Shown one piece after another: positions 1-10,041 of a stretch of DNA of 64,000 nucleotides. Source of the DNA: Labilithrix luteola. Lineage in GTDB: Bacteria; Myxococcota_A; Polyangia; Polyangiales; Polyangiaceae. The DNA lies in contig NZ_CP012333.1 of the NCBI RefSeq assembly GCF_001263205.1, positions 3,162,001-3,226,000 of the forward strand, in the 5' to 3' direction. Below the pieces are notes generated by a model. It was not told where the DNA came from. It did no database searches and worked only from the letters and a program-made list of their open reading frames with translations. Both the position numbers and the translations under genes were made by a program. How positions within the stretch are numbered: the stretch's first letter is position 1; each line of letters starts with the position of its first letter.

Positions 1-1209
1 CTCGAGCCCGCTCCCCGCGACGAGCGTTCCGTCGGCGGTGTTCCAGAGGCCGGCCTGCGCGCCAGGCGGACCGGGGAGCGGTGAAGCATTCTGCACGACG
101 TATTTGCCATTCGGAGACACCGCCGAATTCGACCACAGGCGCTTCTGCGCGCTGCCGGCGCCGCCGCCCGTATCGTGGATCGGCGCGTTCTTCAGGAGGT
201 CGTACGATCCGCCGAGCGTGTCGCCACCACTCACGAGCGTCGAGCCATCGGCGGAGACCGTGTGGCACGTCATCGTGCAGGTGGACGTGGGCAACGAACC
301 GAAGGAGCCTGCGCTGAAGTCGTCCGGCGCCGCTGCACCGGGCTTGATGCGCATCACACGCCCTTTGTTGTTGGCCCAGTAGTAGATCGTTCCGCGCATC
401 GAGGCGGGCGCGATCGTCCAAGACTGCTTCCCGGCCACGGTCACAGTCCCGGGCGCGCCCGCTTGACGCGCGACCGTGAGATCCGCTGCGCCGGACGTCG
501 AGTCGACGAACTTCTGCCAACCCTCGGTCGTGAACGAATACCGCGAGGGAGGCGGCACCTTCGTGAAGGACTCGAGCTCGAACGTCGCGCTCGTGACGTG
601 CACGTAATACATGTCGTCGGCGCCGCCGTTGTTCCACATGAGAAGCGGAGCGTTGAGCCCGCGCGGGAACACCGTGCCGTCGTACGGGTAGGCCCACTGG
701 ATGGCCGCATCCTTCGCCGTCGCGCCCTTCAACGCGGCGATCGTCCCGGGATCCGCGTTGCCAGGATTCTCGAGGAGGTGCAGTTTGACCGTGAGCGTCG
801 CGTCGGCGGTCTTGTCCGACAACGCAGCCTTGATCGCGACGATCCCGCCGATGCTCCCCGTCGTCGAATAGACGCCGCTCGCGATGTTTCCGACCTGAAG
901 ATTCGTCGCCGTCCACCTTGCCGACGTCGTGACGTCGCCCGTCGAGTTGTCGGAGTACGTCGCGATCAGCTTGAACGCCTGCGTCTGCACCGCACCGCTC
1001 TCGACCGTGAGGGTGGCAGTGGGGGGCTCCACGCGCAGCGAGACGACCGACCGCTCACCGCTGTCGCCGAAGCCGTTTGCCGGATCGCCGGTGCCGCTGG
1101 GCGAGCCATTGCCGTCCTCGTTCCCGCTCGACCCACACGCGAGCAGGACCGCGATCACCACCGCGCCGGCGGCCGGAAGAGTCGGTCCAAAAGGCAGACG
1201 TCGGCTCAT
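1..1209 (-). CDS. Secreted lipoprotein with Ig-like domain, C-terminus beyond left edge
   Basis: The first 403 codons of a minus-strand gene; no stop is reached before the left edge. The ATG at 1209 is preceded by a strong ribosome binding site (GGAGG, 8 nt spacing). A type II signal peptide ends in a lipobox (L-L-A-C, Cys25), followed by a Gly/Ser/Asn-rich linker, so the mature protein is probably anchored in the outer membrane. Residues about 54-145 look like a bacterial Ig-like (BIG2-type) domain, and the rest resembles beta-rich, TolB/WD40-like surface proteins of myxobacteria. A C-T-M-T-C-H motif (Cys311, Cys315, His316) is followed by 'SADGS'. Related proteins, as I recall them, carry CxxCH before an 'S.DG' stretch; here the spacing is CxxxCH. 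Whether this binds haem or forms a disulphide cannot be told. Role unknown. Confidence 0.85.
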   Translation of the reverse strand, partial: MSRRLPFGPTLPAAGAVVIAVLLACGSSGNEDGNGSPSGTGDPANGFGDSGERSVVSLRVEPPTATLTVESGAVQTQAFKLIATYSDNSTGDVTTSARWTATNLQVGNIASGVYSTTGSIGGIVAIKAALSDKTADATLTVKLHLLENPGNADPGTIAALKGATAKDAAIQWAYPYDGTVFPRGLNAPLLMWNNGGADDMYYVHVTSATFELESFTKVPPPSRYSFTTEGWQKFVDSTSGAADLTVARQAGAPGTVTVAGKQSWTIAPASMRGTIYYWANNKGRVMRIKPGAAAPDDFSAGSFGSLPTSTCTMTCHTVSADGSTLVSGGDTLGGSYDLLKNAPIHDTGGGAGSAQKRLWSNSAVSPNGKYVVQNASPLPGPPGAQAGLWNTADGTLVAGSGLE

Positions 1210-1382
1210 TCTAAGTTCCTCCGATCTGGAGGATGCCGGTCCTCGGCTCTTCCCGCGCGGCTTGATTGCGCTCGAGACGAGCTAGAGACCGCTCGAATCT
1301 CGTGATCTCGAGAGTCGAGCAACACGACGAGCCTCGCAGCCTCGACGCGCTCGTGATCGGCACGAATTCGACCACGCAGCGC

Positions 1383-1426
1383 CACCTCGCGGACACCTCG
1401 CAGGCACCTCGCAGGCACCTCGCGCT
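1383..1426. repeat. 11-bp direct repeat, four copies
   Basis: The octamer cacctcgc recurs at 1383, 1394, 1405 and 1416 with a constant 11-bp period. The array lies just past the stop of the LeuA-like gene and about 175 bp upstream of the lipoprotein start at 1209. The 11-bp period is close to one helical turn, so it could be an operator array, but it may equally be slipped-strand duplication. The rest of 1210-1382 holds nothing I can identify. Confidence 0.6.
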
Positions 1427-2470
1427 TCAGGCGCGTCGCGTTCGATCCACGAGCCAGCCCTCGCCGTTCACCATCGATTTCACGACGGCCGACGCGTGGA
1501 CGCCGCTCGGCGTGCGGACGAGCGGATAATTGGCCGGAATCTCCCAGTGGAGCGCCTTGGCGACGGCCTCGGAGTAGTCGAGGAGGTTTGCGAGATCGGG
1601 TTCGTCGTCGAGTTGGCCGAGGAGCTTGAGGTTCAGGAGCAAGAGCTCCATCGGAACGTTGCCGACGCGTTCGCCGATTCCGAGGCCCGTGCCGTGAACT
1701 CGATCGGCGCCGAACTCGAAGGCCCACAGCGCATTCTCGAGCGCGAGCCCACGGTCGTTGTGACCGTGCCAGTCGATGCCGATGTCTTCGTGGCCGGCTT
1801 CGAGCAAGATGTTCTTGGTGAACTGAAGGAGGTTTCGCACGCCGTCGGGCGTTGCGTGACCAACCGTGTCCGAAAGGCAGAGGCGCGAGGCGCCGTGATC
1901 GATGGCCGAGCGAAAGAGTGTCCTCAGCACGTCCGGACGCGAACGCGTGGTGTCTTCGGTGACGTACGTGACGCGCAGACCGGCCTTGACGGCGACGTCG
2001 ATCGCTTCGGCGCTGCGCTTCGCAATCAGCGCGACGTCCCAGCCTTCCGCGTACTGGCGAATGGGGCTGGAGCCAATGAACGCGTAGACGTCGATCGCAA
2101 AGCCGACGCGCTGTGAGAGCTCGACGATCGGCGTGATGTCACTCACCGCCGTACGGCCCGAGCAGGCGATCCGAAGCTTCAACTTCGCGCCTCCGAGCTC
2201 TTTGCAGATGCGAAGGCAGTCTTCGAACGCCCGCGGGCTCGACCCAGGAAAGCCGATGGCCGCGCCGTGGATGCCGATCCCGTCCATCCGCTGGACGATC
2301 CCGATCTTCTCTTCGACGCTGGGGTCGACGACCGAGGGATTCTGCAGTCCGTCCCTCAGGGTCTCGTCGAAGAAGCTCGCGTTCTTCGGCAAGAACCGAC
2401 CTCGGCGATTGACCTCGTTCCAGTCAAAGAGGTCGGTCGCACGGTCGCGCTCACTGCCGGACTCGGACAT
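1427..2470 (-). CDS. LeuA/homocitrate-synthase-like DRE-TIM metallolyase
   Basis: A 347-residue protein of the DRE-TIM metallolyase superfamily (isopropylmalate, homocitrate and citramalate synthases, HMG-CoA lyase). The N-terminal signature FFDETLRDG carries the catalytic Arg and metal-binding Asp. The second signature (HGHNDRG, then VHGTGLGIGERVGN) matches the 2-isopropylmalate/homocitrate synthase pattern and supplies the metal-binding His pair. It consists of the catalytic barrel plus a short tail and lacks the C-terminal leucine-binding regulatory domain of classical LeuA, so it is more likely an unregulated acyl-CoA condensing enzyme; the substrate cannot be assigned. The start is uncertain: ATG at 2470 is chosen because the conserved part begins soon after it, but an in-frame GTG at 2512 is possible and neither has a clear ribosome binding site. 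No pathway neighbours are visible. Confidence 0.85.
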   Translation of the reverse strand: MSESGSERDRATDLFDWNEVNRRGRFLPKNASFFDETLRDGLQNPSVVDPSVEEKIGIVQRMDGIGIHGAAIGFPGSSPRAFEDCLRICKELGGAKLKLRIACSGRTAVSDITPIVELSQRVGFAIDVYAFIGSSPIRQYAEGWDVALIAKRSAEAIDVAVKAGLRVTYVTEDTTRSRPDVLRTLFRSAIDHGASRLCLSDTVGHATPDGVRNLLQFTKNILLEAGHEDIGIDWHGHNDRGLALENALWAFEFGADRVHGTGLGIGERVGNVPMELLLLNLKLLGQLDDEPDLANLLDYSEAVAKALHWEIPANYPLVRTPSGVHASAVVKSMVNGEGWLVDRTRRA

Positions 2471-2601
2471 GAACCGCACTATGCCAAGCCGCACTGGTTC
2501 GTGTCGACCCACGCACTGACCCAGGCTCTGCCGTACGCCCCCATGACGTGCCGAACTCGTTCACGGCACCACGCTCACGCGCGTCAAACCGGAGGTTTCG
2601 A

Positions 2602-2814
2602 GAGACCAAGACGCCCGTAGCTCGCCACAAGGCAAGCGCCGGGTCCTTCGTCGCGCTCATGTACCCGGTCACGAGTCGAGAGACCAAGACCCCTCTAGGT
2701 CGCGGCGAGGCGAGCGGCGGGTTCTTCGTCGCGCTCATGTAGCCGGTCACGAGTCGAGAGACCAAGACCCCTCTAGGTCGCGGCGAGGCGAGCGGCGGGT
2801 TCTTCGTCGCGCTC
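2602..2814. repeat. 78-bp tandem repeat, 2.7 copies
   Basis: Units begin with gagaccaag at 2602, 2680 and 2758. Copies two and three are identical over 57 bp; copy one has about a dozen differences; copy three stops at 2814. The array fills most of the 436-bp stretch between the LeuA-like gene and dnaK. The period equals 26 codons, so a minus-strand frame stays open across it, but the translation is low-quality Arg/Pro/Ser sequence with no domain and I do not call it coding. Similar arrays may exist elsewhere in this genome, which cannot be tested here. Confidence 0.85.
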
Positions 2815-2862
2815 CTAGCGCGACGCGCCGAAGGCGACCCGCCGCGGGCAGCAGGGGGGAGG

Positions 2863-2901
2863 CTCGAGACCGTGAGGTCTCGAGGGGGGACTCCGTCCCC
2901 C
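2863..2901 (-). terminator. Double hairpin downstream of dnaK
   Basis: Two perfect adjacent stem-loops begin 5 nt past the dnaK stop. On the minus strand the first is GGGGGAC-GGA-GTCCCCC (2901-2885) and the second is CTCGAGACC-TCAC-GGTCTCGAG (2884-2863). There is no U-tract. In GC-rich genomes such stems often mark transcript ends or stabilise the 3' end. Confidence 0.6.
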
Positions 2902-2906
2902 ACAAG

Positions 2907-4736
<1,830 letters not shown>

Positions 4737-4759
4737 GCCTCTCCCTTGATTCGCAGTGA

Positions 4760-5338
4760 CTATGCGCCAGACCCCTCGCCGCCTTCGCCGTTCGTCTTCG
4801 GCTTGGGCTTCGCGACCACGACCATCGCCGCACGGATGAGTCGATCACCTTGAACATAGCCGGGCTGTACTTCGGCGACTACTGCACCGGGGGGCTGATC
4901 GTCGGTCTCGACCTGCTGGATCGCCTCGTGAACGGTCGGGTCGAACTGGTGTCCGACCGCCGGCACCTTGGTGATCCCCGAGCGCGAGAGCGTCTCGAGC
5001 AGCTGACGCAGGATCATTCCGAGGCCTTCGGCCACCGGCTTCACCTCGGTCGCACGCTGGGCGCTCTGAATCGCGCGCTCGAGATTGTCGAAGACCGGGA
5101 GCACCTCTTTCAAGAGCTCTTCACGGCCGCCCTTGCGAGCGTCTTCGACTTCCTTGCGCGAGCGCTTTCGGTAGTTGTCGAAGTCTGCAGCAGTCCGGAC
5201 CCACTGGTCCTTCATGCGTGCGGCCTCGGCCTTGGCTTCGGCAAGCGGATCCGACGGAGCGGCCTCCTCAGCTTCAGTTTCCTGGCCGTTCTCGCTGTTC
5301 GGGCTCTCTTCGCCGTTCTTGTCGGTAGTTGCGGTCAC
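4760..5338 (-). CDS. grpE: Nucleotide exchange factor GrpE
   Basis: Product of 192 residues that opens the DnaK nucleotide cleft during the chaperone cycle. An acidic, disordered N-terminus (residues 1-35) is followed by the long coiled-coil (DQWVRTAADFDNYRKR is the family hallmark) and the C-terminal beta-wing (GHQFDPTVHEAI, then PGYVQGDRLIRAAMVVV). I place the start at the GTG at 5338, because codons further upstream read into non-conserved Arg/Pro-rich sequence and into the promoter region shared with the helicase gene. The GrpE-DnaK order and 23-nt spacing indicate an operon. No CIRCE element is seen upstream; a TATAGT hexamer (5351-5346) lies only 7 nt before the start, so it is a doubtful promoter. 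Confidence 0.95.
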   Translation of the reverse strand: MTATTDKNGEESPNSENGQETEAEEAAPSDPLAEAKAEAARMKDQWVRTAADFDNYRKRSRKEVEDARKGGREELLKEVLPVFDNLERAIQSAQRATEVKPVAEGLGMILRQLLETLSRSGITKVPAVGHQFDPTVHEAIQQVETDDQPPGAVVAEVQPGYVQGDRLIRAAMVVVAKPKPKTNGEGGEGSGA

Positions 5339-5427
5339 GTTCCCGACTATACCCGAAAGCGCCAGGAGTTTGGGTAGGACCCACGCAGTCCAGGGCTGGC
5401 GGCCCGAGCGGTGTCGAGGTAAGCGGC

Positions 5428-7842
5428 ATGGAGATGCCCGACCCCGAGCTGAACCCGCCGCAAGCCGAGGCGGTCGCACACGTCGAGGGCCCGCTCCTCG
5501 TCTTCGCCGGAGCCGGCAGCGGCAAAACGCGCGTCATCACCTACCGGATAGCGAACCTCGTCGCGCGCGAGCGCGTGGCGCCGTGGCGCATTCTCGCGGT
5601 CACCTTCACCAACAAGGCCGCGGGCGAGATGCGCGCCCGGCTCGAGCGCCCGGACATGCTCGGCGCCGTCGCCAAAGACCTCTGGGTCGGTACCTTCCAC
5701 GCGACCTGCGCCAAGTTCCTCCGCCTCTATCCCGAGGCGATCGAGCGGACCAAGGGCTTCGTCATTTACGACGGAACGGACCAAAAGGCCGTCGTCACGC
5801 GCGCCCTCCGCGACCTCGACCTCGACGAGAAGCGCTACGCGCCGAAGCAGGTGCTCGGTCGCATCCACAAGGAAAAGCAGGAGGGTCGTGGCCCCGAGGA
5901 GATGAGCCTCGACAGCTACCTCGACGACGCGATCAAGAAGGCCTACGTCCGCTACGAGCAGGCGCTCAAGGCGGCCAACGCCCTCGACTTCGAAGATCTC
6001 ATCCTCGGCGTCGTGCGCATCCTCGAGGCCGACAAGAGCGGCCAGTATCCGGTCGAGGTTCTTCAGGCGAAGGAAGCTCTGGAGAAGAAGTTCGACTACA
6101 TCCTGGTCGACGAGTTCCAGGACACGAACACCATCCAGTATCGCCTCCTGCAACGGCTCGCCGCCCGCACGCGCAATCTCTGCGTGGTCGGCGACGACGA
6201 TCAGAGCATTTATCGCTGGCGCGGCGCCGACGTGCGCAACATCCGCGGCTTCCGGCGCGACTACGCCGACGCGAAGGTCGTCAAGCTCGAGCAGAACTAC
6301 CGCTCCTCGAAGCGCATCGTCTCGTCCGCTCTTGCCATCATTGCCTCGTCCGCGACACGCGAGCCGAAGGAGCTCTGGACGGACAACGGCGACGGCTCGC
6401 CCGTGCGCGTCATCGCCACCGCCGACGAGCGCGACGAAGCCGCCTGCGTCGTCCGCGCGGTGAAAGACGCACGCGACGCCGGCATCTCGCCGCGCGAAAT
6501 CGCCGTCTTTTACCGGGTCCACGCGCAGTCGCGTGTTCTCGAAGAGGCGCTTCGCTCGGTCAACATCCCCTACCAGATCATCGGCGGCGCGAAGTTCTAC
6601 GAGCGCGCCGAGATCAAAGACGCCATCGCGTACCTCCGCGTGCTCGTGAACCCGCGGAGCGACGTCGACATGCTCCGCATCATCAACACGCCGCCGCGGG
6701 GCATCGGCAACACCACCGTCGAGCGCGTGGCCACCTACGCCTCGACGCAAGGCTTCTCGATCTTCCAGGCCCTCGAGCGCCTCGACGACTTCGCCGAAGA
6801 TGTCGGCTCGGCGCCGAAGAAGCGCCTCGGCCAGTTCCGTGAGCTCATGCGCGGGCTCATCAACGAGGCCAAGAACCGTCCCCCGGCCGACGTGCTCCGC
6901 ATGGTCCTCGCGAAGAGTGGCTACAAGTCCGTGCTCGACGCGGAGGACTCCGCCGAAGCCGAAGGTCGCCTCGAGAACCTCGCCGAATTCGAGGGCTCGA
7001 TGCACGACTACGCCACGGAGGCCCAGGCGCGCGGCGAAGAGCCCACGCTCGAAGGCTTCCTCGAGCGCGTCACGCTCCAGAGCGACACCGACAACATGAG
7101 CGAGCAAGAGAAGATCACGCTCATGACGGTCCACGGCGCGAAGGGGCTCGAGTTCGAGCTCGTGCTCCTCACCGGTATGGAAGAGGACATGTTCCCCTAC
7201 CGGAACCAGGAGCCGCGCAACGCCGAGGAAATGGACGAAGAGCGCCGCCTCGCCTACGTCGCGGTGACGCGCGCGCGCAAGCATCTCGTCATCACGCACG
7301 CACGACAGCGCCAGATTTTCGGCACCACGCGCCTCGGCGTGCCGAGTCGTTTCGTCGGTGATCTTCCGCCGAACGTCATCGAGCACCTGGAGACGCCCGC
7401 CGCACGCAGCGCCGGAAGCGCGGGGCGATGGATCGATCGTGGGAGCTCGGGTGGCTTCGGCGATCACACGGCGCCCACGTCGTCGCGTCCTCGCACGGGC
7501 GGCGGAGCGAGCGCTCCTGCGAGCTCGCGATCGTGGCAGCATCCGCAGCGTGGCGCGGCCGCGACCTCGGAAGACGGGGGCGGTTGGGGCGCGGGTCCGA
7601 GCGTGCATCGCAAGCCGGCCGCCCCTGCCCGTCAACCGGGTGAGCGATTCGTCGAGCTCGACGAAGACGCAGGCGGCAGCCACGGGAACGTGCGGCTTCG
7701 CCGCGGCATGCCCGTCACGCACGAGCGCTTCGGTCGAGGCGAGGTGCTGCAGGTCGTGCAGTCGAGCGACCCGGCCGTCGTCGCGTTCTTCCCGGGCTGG
7801 GGCGAGAAGAAAGTCCTCGCCCGCTTCCTGCGCTTCGGCTGA
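5428..7842 (+). CDS. pcrA: PcrA/UvrD-type 3'-5' DNA helicase
   Basis: Superfamily 1A helicase of about 804 residues that unwinds DNA in nucleotide-excision and mismatch repair and removes RecA filaments. All motifs are visible in order: Walker A FAGAGSGKT, TFTNKAAGEM (Ia), DEFQDTN (II), GDDDQSIYRWRGA (III), EQNYRSS (IV), MTVHGAKGLEF (V) and AYVAVTRAR (VI). A Ser/Gly-rich, probably disordered linker follows, then a small C-terminal domain (GMPVTHERFGRGEVLQV) equivalent to the Tudor-like tail of PcrA that contacts RNA polymerase. The ATG at 5428 has GAGGT 7 nt upstream; a second in-frame ATG lies two codons later. The gene is divergent from grpE across 89 bp. Confidence 0.95.
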   Translation: MEMPDPELNPPQAEAVAHVEGPLLVFAGAGSGKTRVITYRIANLVARERVAPWRILAVTFTNKAAGEMRARLERPDMLGAVAKDLWVGTFHATCAKFLRLYPEAIERTKGFVIYDGTDQKAVVTRALRDLDLDEKRYAPKQVLGRIHKEKQEGRGPEEMSLDSYLDDAIKKAYVRYEQALKAANALDFEDLILGVVRILEADKSGQYPVEVLQAKEALEKKFDYILVDEFQDTNTIQYRLLQRLAARTRNLCVVGDDDQSIYRWRGADVRNIRGFRRDYADAKVVKLEQNYRSSKRIVSSALAIIASSATREPKELWTDNGDGSPVRVIATADERDEAACVVRAVKDARDAGISPREIAVFYRVHAQSRVLEEALRSVNIPYQIIGGAKFYERAEIKDAIAYLRVLVNPRSDVDMLRIINTPPRGIGNTTVERVATYASTQGFSIFQALERLDDFAEDVGSAPKKRLGQFRELMRGLINEAKNRPPADVLRMVLAKSGYKSVLDAEDSAEAEGRLENLAEFEGSMHDYATEAQARGEEPTLEGFLERVTLQSDTDNMSEQEKITLMTVHGAKGLEFELVLLTGMEEDMFPYRNQEPRNAEEMDEERRLAYVAVTRARKHLVITHARQRQIFGTTRLGVPSRFVGDLPPNVIEHLETPAARSAGSAGRWIDRGSSGGFGDHTAPTSSRPRTGGGASAPASSRSWQHPQRGAAATSEDGGGWGAGPSVHRKPAAPARQPGERFVELDEDAGGSHGNVRLRRGMPVTHERFGRGEVLQVVQSSDPAVVAFFPGWGEKKVLARFLRFG

Positions 7843-7856
7843 TGAGAGTCGGCTGA

Positions 7857-8575
7857 TCAGAACGTCAGCGTGTACGAGAGATAGGTGCCGCCGGACAGCG
7901 GCGCCACTCGGATGCGCTCGATCTCTTTCATCGCCGCCCACGGCCTCGGCGAGAGCACGTACGGCACGAGCGAACCGATGATGCCCGTGCCCATGGCCGT
8001 GAAGATGCGGAAGCTCCGCTCGGTGTCGGTCCATTCCGGCTTGACCGGCCCGAGGAAGACGTAGTCGAGCGCGGGGCGGTGACGGCGGCGAGGAGCGTGA
8101 TCGCAGCCGCGACCGGCCAGATTTTCCGGATCTCGCCCTCGGGCGGAGGACCGTAGGCCCACGTCGCATCGCACTTGGGCAACGAGAGAAAGCCGCCGCT
8201 CAGGAAGCCGCCCCAGAACAGCCCGATGAATGCCGGGCCCATCATGCGGACGGCGACGTGGTTCGACTGCTTGAGCGTCTGGGTGTTGAGAATCTCCGCA
8301 CCCACGACCCCCCCCGCGGCGATGCCCGTGTAGACCCAGTCGAACTCGGAGGCCTGAGTGCAGAGCTCGAACTCGCGACGCTGCCGCGGCCGGATGTCCG
8401 TCGCCGCGTAGACGTACGCGGGCGGTTCGCTCGCCGGATTGGCGGAGGCACTGGCAGGAGGCGTGGCGGGCGGGGCGTCCACGGCGCGGCACGTTACCAC
8501 GAGGTGGCCAAGATGCACCCGAAGCGCGTCGAGGTACGTCGATGCGCTCTTGCGGGCCTTGCCCGCCGCGTCCAA
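7857..8575 (-). pseudogene. Polytopic membrane protein interrupted by one-base frameshift
   Basis: Two adjacent minus-strand frames make one sensible protein only if a base is restored. The upstream frame holds hydrophobic segments (around VYTGIAAGGVVGAEIL, MMGPAFIGLFWGG and PVAAAITLLAAV). The downstream frame continues with ALDYVFLGPVKPEWT, a further hydrophobic segment and a stop at 7857. The break falls at a run of four G (8073-8076 on the plus strand); a fifth G would rejoin the frames into a protein of about 239 residues with roughly four membrane spans. I recognise no family. The start is uncertain (ATG 8575 or GTG 8518). It converges on the helicase gene with a 14-bp gap. Recent mutation and a homopolymer sequencing error are both possible. 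Confidence 0.65.
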
Positions 8576-8595
8576 ACGGGCTTTTGTGGACGGCC

Positions 8596-9990
8596 ATGAC
8601 CGTCCCCGCCCATATCTTCCGCGAATACGACATCCGTGGCGTTGCTGATCGGGACCTCTCCGATGGGCTCGCGGAAAACATCGGGCGCGGCCTCGCGCAC
8701 ATGCTTCGCTCGAAGAACGGCGGAGCTCCCCGTCTCGCAGTGGGCCGGGATTGCCGCCTCTCGAGCGAGCGCCTCTTCGCGAGCCTCGTTCGCGGCCTCA
8801 CGAAGCATGGTGTCGAAGTCGTCGAGATCGGCGTCGGGCCCACGCCGATGCTCTACTTCGCGGTGCACCACCTCGGCACCGACGGCGGCATCCAGATCAC
8901 CGGCAGCCACAACCCCGGTGACGAGAACGGCTTCAAGATCATGCGCGGGAAGGCGAGCTTCTACGGCGCGGACATCCAGAAGCTCAAGGCGATGATCATC
9001 GAGGGCAAGTGGGAGACGGAGACCACGGGCAAGGTCGAAACGATCGACGTGCAGGAGCCCTACGTCGCCGCGATGAAGGAGCGCTTCGACTTCAGCAGCT
9101 CGGACGTGAAGTTCGTCGTCGATGCCGGCAACGGCGCAGGCGGTCCGCTCGGCCTGAAGACGATGCGCGCCCTCGGCCTCTCGCCTGATCCGCTCTTCTG
9201 CGAGATGGACGGCAACTTCCCGAACCACCATCCCGACCCCACGGTTCCGAAGAACCTCGCCGCGCTCATCGCGCGCGTGAAGGAGACCGGTGCGCGCGTG
9301 GGCCTCGCGTACGACGGCGACGCCGATCGCCTCGGCGCGGTCGACGAGAGCGGCGAGATCATCTGGGGCGACAAGCTCATGATCCTCTTCTCTCGCGCGC
9401 TCCTCGCGGACAAGCCGGGCTCGACGATCCTCGGCGAGGTGAAGTGCTCGCAGACGCTCTACGACGACATCGCCAAGCACGGCGGTAACCCCGTCGTGTG
9501 GAAGACGGGCCACTCGCTCATCAAGACGAAGATGAAGGAGACGGGCGCGCTCCTCGCGGGCGAGATGAGCGGTCACCTCTTCTTCGCCGATCGCTATTTC
9601 GGCTTCGACGACGCGATCTACGCGGGCCTCCGCCTCCTCGAGATCCTCGCGAAGGACGGCCGCCCGCTCAGCGCCATGCTGGCCGACGTGCCGAAGACCT
9701 TCACCACGCCCGAGATGCGCGTCGATTGCCCGGACGCGCTGAAGTTCCAGGTCGTCGAGGCCGTGACCCGTCGGTACAAGGAGAAGGGCTACCCCGTCCT
9801 CGACATCGACGGCGCGCGTATCACCTTCCCCGCCAAGGGCAGCGCGCCCACGTGGGGACTCGTTCGTTCGTCGAACACCGGCCCCATCCTGGTCATGCGC
9901 TTCGAGGCCGGCAGCGAAGCCGAGCTCGACGCGATCCGCGCGGAAGTCGAAGGCGTCGTCGCCGAAGAGCGCGCGAAGCTCTCGCACTGA
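8596..9990 (+). CDS. Phosphomannomutase/phosphoglucomutase
   Basis: Alpha-D-phosphohexomutase of 464 residues (AlgC/ManB type) interconverting hexose 6- and 1-phosphates for sugar-nucleotide synthesis in the cytosol. All four family sites are present: phosphoserine loop TGSHNP (Ser104), metal-binding loop DGDADR (Asp240, 242, 244), sugar-binding loop GEMSGH, and the C-terminal phosphate-binding loop RSSNTGP. Its length matches bacterial PMM/PGM. The ATG at 8596 is chosen because conserved sequence (FREYDIRG) follows at once; further upstream the frame is non-conserved. The product feeds lipopolysaccharide or exopolysaccharide precursors, in keeping with the polysaccharide-related genes at 12-14.5 kb. 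Whether mannose or glucose phosphate is preferred cannot be told from sequence alone. Confidence 0.93.
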   Translation: MTVPAHIFREYDIRGVADRDLSDGLAENIGRGLAHMLRSKNGGAPRLAVGRDCRLSSERLFASLVRGLTKHGVEVVEIGVGPTPMLYFAVHHLGTDGGIQITGSHNPGDENGFKIMRGKASFYGADIQKLKAMIIEGKWETETTGKVETIDVQEPYVAAMKERFDFSSSDVKFVVDAGNGAGGPLGLKTMRALGLSPDPLFCEMDGNFPNHHPDPTVPKNLAALIARVKETGARVGLAYDGDADRLGAVDESGEIIWGDKLMILFSRALLADKPGSTILGEVKCSQTLYDDIAKHGGNPVVWKTGHSLIKTKMKETGALLAGEMSGHLFFADRYFGFDDAIYAGLRLLEILAKDGRPLSAMLADVPKTFTTPEMRVDCPDALKFQVVEAVTRRYKEKGYPVLDIDGARITFPAKGSAPTWGLVRSSNTGPILVMRFEAGSEAELDAIRAEVEGVVAEERAKLSH

Positions 9991-10041
9991 GCGCATGCGC
10001 CCCACGAAACGAACGACCGAGAGAACAGGCTTCAACTTCGG

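Noticed and set aside
2602..2814. CRISPR array
   Set aside because: Units are contiguous 78-bp copies without spacers and no cas genes are near.
2451..2903. 150-codon minus-strand frame with a 26-residue repeat
   Set aside because: It follows from the 78-bp repeat being a multiple of three and includes the hairpins; no domain and no ribosome binding site supports it as a gene.
5339..5427. CIRCE or heat-shock sigma promoter before grpE
   Set aside because: No TTAGCACTC/GAGTGCTAA pair and no convincing sigma-32 elements; only an isolated TATAGT 7 nt before the start.
5347..8169. 940-codon open frame on the minus strand opposite the helicase
   Set aside because: GC-rich third positions open the antisense frame; the translation is Arg/Ala/Val/Glu monotony, while the plus strand has all helicase motifs.
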